DNA of 56,932 bases from Magnetococcales bacterium. GTDB lineage: Bacteria > Pseudomonadota > Magnetococcia > Magnetococcales > UBA8363. The stretch lies in contig JADGCN010000009.1 in the NCBI GenBank assembly GCA_015228975.1, forward strand, positions 1 through 56,932. The letters are read 5' to 3'. Positions 54,293 to 56,932 of the stretch are shown piece by piece. The translations under genes and the position numbers were made by a program. The number at the start of each line of letters is the position of its first letter. The first letter of the stretch is position 1. The notes beneath the pieces are model-generated. The model saw only the letters and a program-made list of their open reading frames with translations, had not been told where the DNA came from and did not search any database.

Positions 54293-55648
54293 ATGTCAGC
54301 TCTACGTAAGGAGTTACACTATAGCGAAAGAAGTGGTGGGCGGGCGGCTCGCTTGGTGGGTGAGTCGATGACTCGGCAAGATCGGTGGGCGGTGGGGCAT
54401 TTCGCGGGATGCCGGTTGACCGGGGCGCTACAACCCATTTATTGCCTGTCGCACAAGCGACCCGTTGGTTACGAAGGTTTGATCCGACCGACGAATGCCA
54501 CGGGTCGATCTTTTTCTCCCGGGGAGCTGTTTGGCAAGGCGGGGAATCCGGAACAGCTCATCCACCTGGACCGGCTGTGTCGGGCGGTGCATATCCATAA
54601 CTTTGTCACACTGGGATTGGAGTCGGGATGGTTATTCCTGAACTTGAACCCCAATCTGTTTTGGACCTTTAAACGTTCCCGGGTCGCTTTCACCCTGGAC
54701 CTGATGCATCATTTTGGCCTGGATCCCAGTCGGGTGGTGCTGGAAATCCTGGAAAAATCGATCCCAGACGAGGAATTGATGGGTGAGTTGGTGGATCAAT
54801 ACCACGCCATGGGTTGTCTGGTGGCCATTGATGATTTTGGTAGTGGTCAGGCCAATTTTGATCGTATTTGGCGTCTGCGGCCCGATATTGTCAAATTGGA
54901 TCGTTCTATTATCGCCAATGCGCTGCATAATGCGCATGCCAGACGCATCATTCCCGGATTGGTTTCCCTGTTGCATCAAGCGGGGGCCATGGTTCTCATC
55001 GAAGGGATTGAAACCCAGGATGAGGCCATGATCGCCTGGGATGCCGAGGCCGATTTCGTCCAAGGTTTTTTGTTCGGTGTTCCGGTAACCAACCTGGAAA
55101 CCATTCCGGCATTGACGGGGGAGACGGTTAAAAAAATGACCAAATCCTTTCGTCACCACTTGGTCGAGGAGGGGCAACGGCAATTTGGTGAGATTCGCCG
55201 CTATCTGGATATTTTGGAGGCATGGGTTGGCCGGGTTGCTTCTTTGGACGAATTGCGTCTCAAAGGGGGCGAGATGGTGGCGGTTGCCGGTGTGAAACGA
55301 TGTTTCATCCTGAATCAATGGGGTATTCAGGTTGGGCCGAATATTTCGGGCGAGAAAAGCCCTCATTTTGCCCATATCGCCGGTGGCGAAGGGGCGGACT
55401 GGTCACGCCGTACCTATTATCGGCGTGCCGTGGGGCGCCCGGGAGCCATCCAGGTTGTCGGGCCTTATTTTTCCCAACCCGATGCCGCCATGTGCATCAC
55501 CCTGTCCATCGCTTTGGAGATCAGGGGAGGGGGAACCTGGATTTTTTGCGCCGATGTGGAATGGAATGGTCCCGCCGACATGGTGGTTGGGGAAAACCGT
55601 TGCTTTTTGAGGGAGTATGCCCGGCCTTGCAACGGAATGTCTGCTTGA
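54293..55648 (+). CDS. EAL-domain c-di-GMP phosphodiesterase with C-terminal sensory-like domain
   Basis: A 451-residue soluble protein. The EAL domain (about 40-275) has the expected catalytic and metal residues: Glu61 (in EGL rather than EAL), Asn117 (LNLNP), Glu151, Asp180-Asp181 (IDDFGSG), Lys201 (KLDRS), Glu237 (IEGIE) and Gln257 (VQGFLFG). The C-terminal 150 residues resemble a Cache/PAS-type module (about 335-445: NQWGIQVG then RRTYYRRAVGRPGAIQVVGPYFS), probably a ligand sensor. ATG 54293 has GGAGG just upstream; the longer TTG start at 54269 is unlikely. Confidence 0.9.
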   Translation: MSALRKELHYSERSGGRAARLVGESMTRQDRWAVGHFAGCRLTGALQPIYCLSHKRPVGYEGLIRPTNATGRSFSPGELFGKAGNPEQLIHLDRLCRAVHIHNFVTLGLESGWLFLNLNPNLFWTFKRSRVAFTLDLMHHFGLDPSRVVLEILEKSIPDEELMGELVDQYHAMGCLVAIDDFGSGQANFDRIWRLRPDIVKLDRSIIANALHNAHARRIIPGLVSLLHQAGAMVLIEGIETQDEAMIAWDAEADFVQGFLFGVPVTNLETIPALTGETVKKMTKSFRHHLVEEGQRQFGEIRRYLDILEAWVGRVASLDELRLKGGEMVAVAGVKRCFILNQWGIQVGPNISGEKSPHFAHIAGGEGADWSRRTYYRRAVGRPGAIQVVGPYFSQPDAAMCITLSIALEIRGGGTWIFCADVEWNGPADMVVGENRCFLREYARPCNGMSA

Positions 55649-55708
55649 ATACTTGGAAACGAATGAGCTGCAATTGTTTCCGGAAGAAATAGGGTGTTCT
55701 ATCCGGGG

Positions 55709-55767
55709 GAGAGCTTTTTCCGGGGGTGGATGCTTGGTAGGCAACCCATCCCCGGATTGAAGCTCTC
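55709..55767. other. Long imperfect hairpin before the DUF3050 gene
   Basis: The outer arms GAGAGCTT (55709-55716) and AAGCTCTC (55760-55767) are perfectly complementary. CCGGGG (55720-55725) and CCCCGG (55750-55755) form an inner stem after small internal loops. There is no T-run, so it does not look like an intrinsic terminator. It ends 26 bases before the DUF3050 start and would lie in its 5' leader. Confidence 0.65.
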
Positions 55768-55793
55768 ATAACCAGATGGTCGGGAGAAGCGTG

Positions 55794-56573
55794 ATGAACC
55801 TTGGGGTATCCTTGGAATCCATCCTGCCTTTGCGGGAGCAACTGAATCGGCACCCCGTGTATGCGGCGTTACACTCGTTGTCGGATCTCCGGCAATTCAT
55901 GGCGCATCATGTTTTTTCGGTTTGGGATTTCATGTCGTTGTTAAAGTTTTTGCAAGGTCGGCTGGCCCCGGTATCCATTCCGTGGGCGCCAGTCGGCGAC
56001 ACCTCGGTCCGGCGTTTCATCAACGACATTGTACTGGAGGAGGAGTCCGATATGGCTTTGCCTGATGCTTCGGGCAGGCCGTCCTATGCCAGTCATTTTG
56101 AACTTTATGTCCATGCCATGCGCGAGGTGGGCGCGGATTACGAACCGGCGATGCAATTTGCCGGGTTTGCGGCCAGCAACGGATTTTTGCAGGCATTGGC
56201 CAATCGGGGCGAGGACGTTCCTTCAGCGGCCAGGCATTTCATGATGCGTACCTTTGCTTTTATCGATACCGGCAAACCTCATATTGTCGCTGCGGCCTTT
56301 GCGTTGGGTCGCGAACATATCATTCCCCCGATGTTTCGATCCTTGTTACAAAAAATGGCGATCGACAAACATCAGGCCCCGACTTTTCATTATTATTTAC
56401 AGCGTCATATTCACCTGGATGAGGACCATCATGGCCCCCTTTCCATGCGTATGCTGAATATTCTGTGCCAAGGGGATGATCGATTGATCGCTGAGGCTGA
56501 GGAAGCTGCCAGGCAGGCGCTGGAGGCACGGATTGCATTTTGGGATGGGGTCCTGGTCGCTTTGACGAGCTAG
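55794..56573 (+). CDS. DUF3050 family protein (heme-oxygenase-like diiron fold)
   Basis: A 259-residue helical protein matching DUF3050. Candidate metal ligands are His and Glu in [15 protein letters not shown] and [10 protein letters not shown], the pattern of heme-oxygenase-like diiron oxidases. A specific reaction is unknown. The start is ATG 55794 with GGGAG eight bases upstream; an ATG at 55776 has no ribosome-binding site. It stands alone after the EAL gene, with a hairpin leader. Confidence 0.85.
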   Translation: MNLGVSLESILPLREQLNRHPVYAALHSLSDLRQFMAHHVFSVWDFMSLLKFLQGRLAPVSIPWAPVGDTSVRRFINDIVLEEESDMALPDASGRPSYASHFELYVHAMREVGADYEPAMQFAGFAASNGFLQALANRGEDVPSAARHFMMRTFAFIDTGKPHIVAAAFALGREHIIPPMFRSLLQKMAIDKHQAPTFHYYLQRHIHLDEDHHGPLSMRMLNILCQGDDRLIAEAEEAARQALEARIAFWDGVLVALTS

Positions 56574-56634
56574 AGCCTGAATGCTTCCGTTAAACTACCT
56601 CTTAGTTCTACTTTGTCACATTAGAATATACGCC

Positions 56635-56659
56635 CTGGATCCCCGCTTTCGCGGGGATG
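56635..56659. repeat. Dispersed palindromic intergenic repeat, right copy
   Basis: Exactly the same 25 bases as at 44-68, including the CCCCGC/GCGGGG hairpin (56641-56656). It lies between the DUF3050 gene and the IS-like element. Confidence 0.8.
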
Positions 56660-56663
56660 CCCT

Positions 56664-56932
56664 CTGTGCCAATGAAAAGTGAGACACTGACCCCCTGATA
56701 AATTAGAGTAGGCGGAGGAGGTGTTGAAGCCATGGGTGTAGTCCAAGTCAAACATCAAAACCAAGCCAAAGATCAGTCAGTAATCGGTGTGCCTGAAACA
56801 TCCGAGGTACCCAATGTTATCGGATCCCGGCCAGATCCAGAGGTTCTGGAGAGGCCTTATCGCAGACAATTCTCAGCAACTTACAAGCTTGGAATCCTGG
56901 AAGAGGCTGATCGATGCGCAAATCCCGGTGAA
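56664..56932 (+). mobile_element. Left part of an IS-like element, cut by the window edge
   Basis: A transposase-like ORF starts at 56732 and is preceded by a non-coding stretch containing GAGACACTGACCCCC (56681-56695), of the kind found at IS ends. The exact terminal inverted repeat cannot be fixed because the other end is outside the window. The start coordinate is an estimate. Confidence 0.5.
56732..56932 (+). CDS. Transposase, IS3 OrfA-like, N-terminal part
   Basis: The first 67 residues are visible and the window ends inside the gene. ATG 56732 follows GGCGGAGGAGG (56711-56721). After a variable first 40 residues, the sequence YRRQFSATYKLGILEEADRC is typical of helix-turn-helix transposases of the IS3 OrfA type (compare RRxFSxExKLxILxEAD). 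Family assignment is provisional. Confidence 0.65.
   Translation, partial: MGVVQVKHQNQAKDQSVIGVPETSEVPNVIGSRPDPEVLERPYRRQFSATYKLGILEEADRCANPGE

Overview
The window looks like chromosomal DNA of a Gram-negative proteobacterium that combines fermentative and respiratory energy metabolism. It has an RnfABCDGE complex, a proton-translocating transhydrogenase (PntAB), a 2-oxoacid:ferredoxin oxidoreductase, an alpha/beta-type glutamate synthase, and the zapA - 6S RNA - fau arrangement. It also encodes RNase Y, which most proteobacteria lack, and an Anbu/ATP-grasp cluster. This mixture, with many c-di-GMP and hybrid kinase proteins, would fit Magnetococcia or a neighbouring deep alphaproteobacterial lineage. 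That placement is an inference; no marker gene in the window settles it.

Layout. 0.1-5.3 kb: cobT and a cbpA-like co-chaperone on the minus strand, then a cNMP-sensing diguanylate cyclase, an EamA transporter and a DUF4344 metallopeptidase on the plus strand. 5.5-11.4 kb: gltB-gltD. 11.5-14.7 kb: a coiled-coil ZapB-like protein, zapA, 6S RNA, fau and rny. 14.6-23.7 kb (minus): one long operon-like run rnfABCDGE - rnfH-like - rseC-like - ecfT-like - apbE - NusG_II - Gx transporter, i.e. the ion-pumping flavoprotein complex together with its flavin transferase and probable accessory and transport proteins. 24.3-27.3 kb (plus): pntA-pntB, ending in a clear intrinsic terminator; the rnf/pnt divergent region carries an old imperfect duplication.

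27.4-40.9 kb is the accessory part: an orphan HigA-type antitoxin with a truncated HigB toxin remnant, a tyrosine-recombinase-like gene with altered catalytic residues, a lone pseudopilin, a two-gene hybrid kinase module in which the second kinase has Asp in place of the phosphoacceptor His, an ankyrin protein, a minimal soluble chemoreceptor domain, a zinc-ribbon DNA methyltransferase overlapping a PD-(D/E)XK nuclease gene, a truncated ParA-type ATPase, and an Rpn-family nuclease. The methyltransferase/nuclease pair is the best candidate for a little-described restriction or defence system.

41.0-51.0 kb: a complete Anbu cluster. It has two divergent/convergent arms holding the proteasome-like peptidase, two transglutaminase-type proteins (one fused to DUF2126), two circularly permuted ATP-grasp proteins and two alpha-E domains (one of each fused in a single 850-residue protein). 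51.7-56.6 kb: korA-korB, an EAL phosphodiesterase with a sensory C-terminus, and a DUF3050 protein. The right edge enters an IS-like element. A 25-bp palindromic repeat present at the left edge recurs just before it.

No tRNA, rRNA or CRISPR array was seen. All functions are read from recognisable sequence motifs; nothing was searched against a database.
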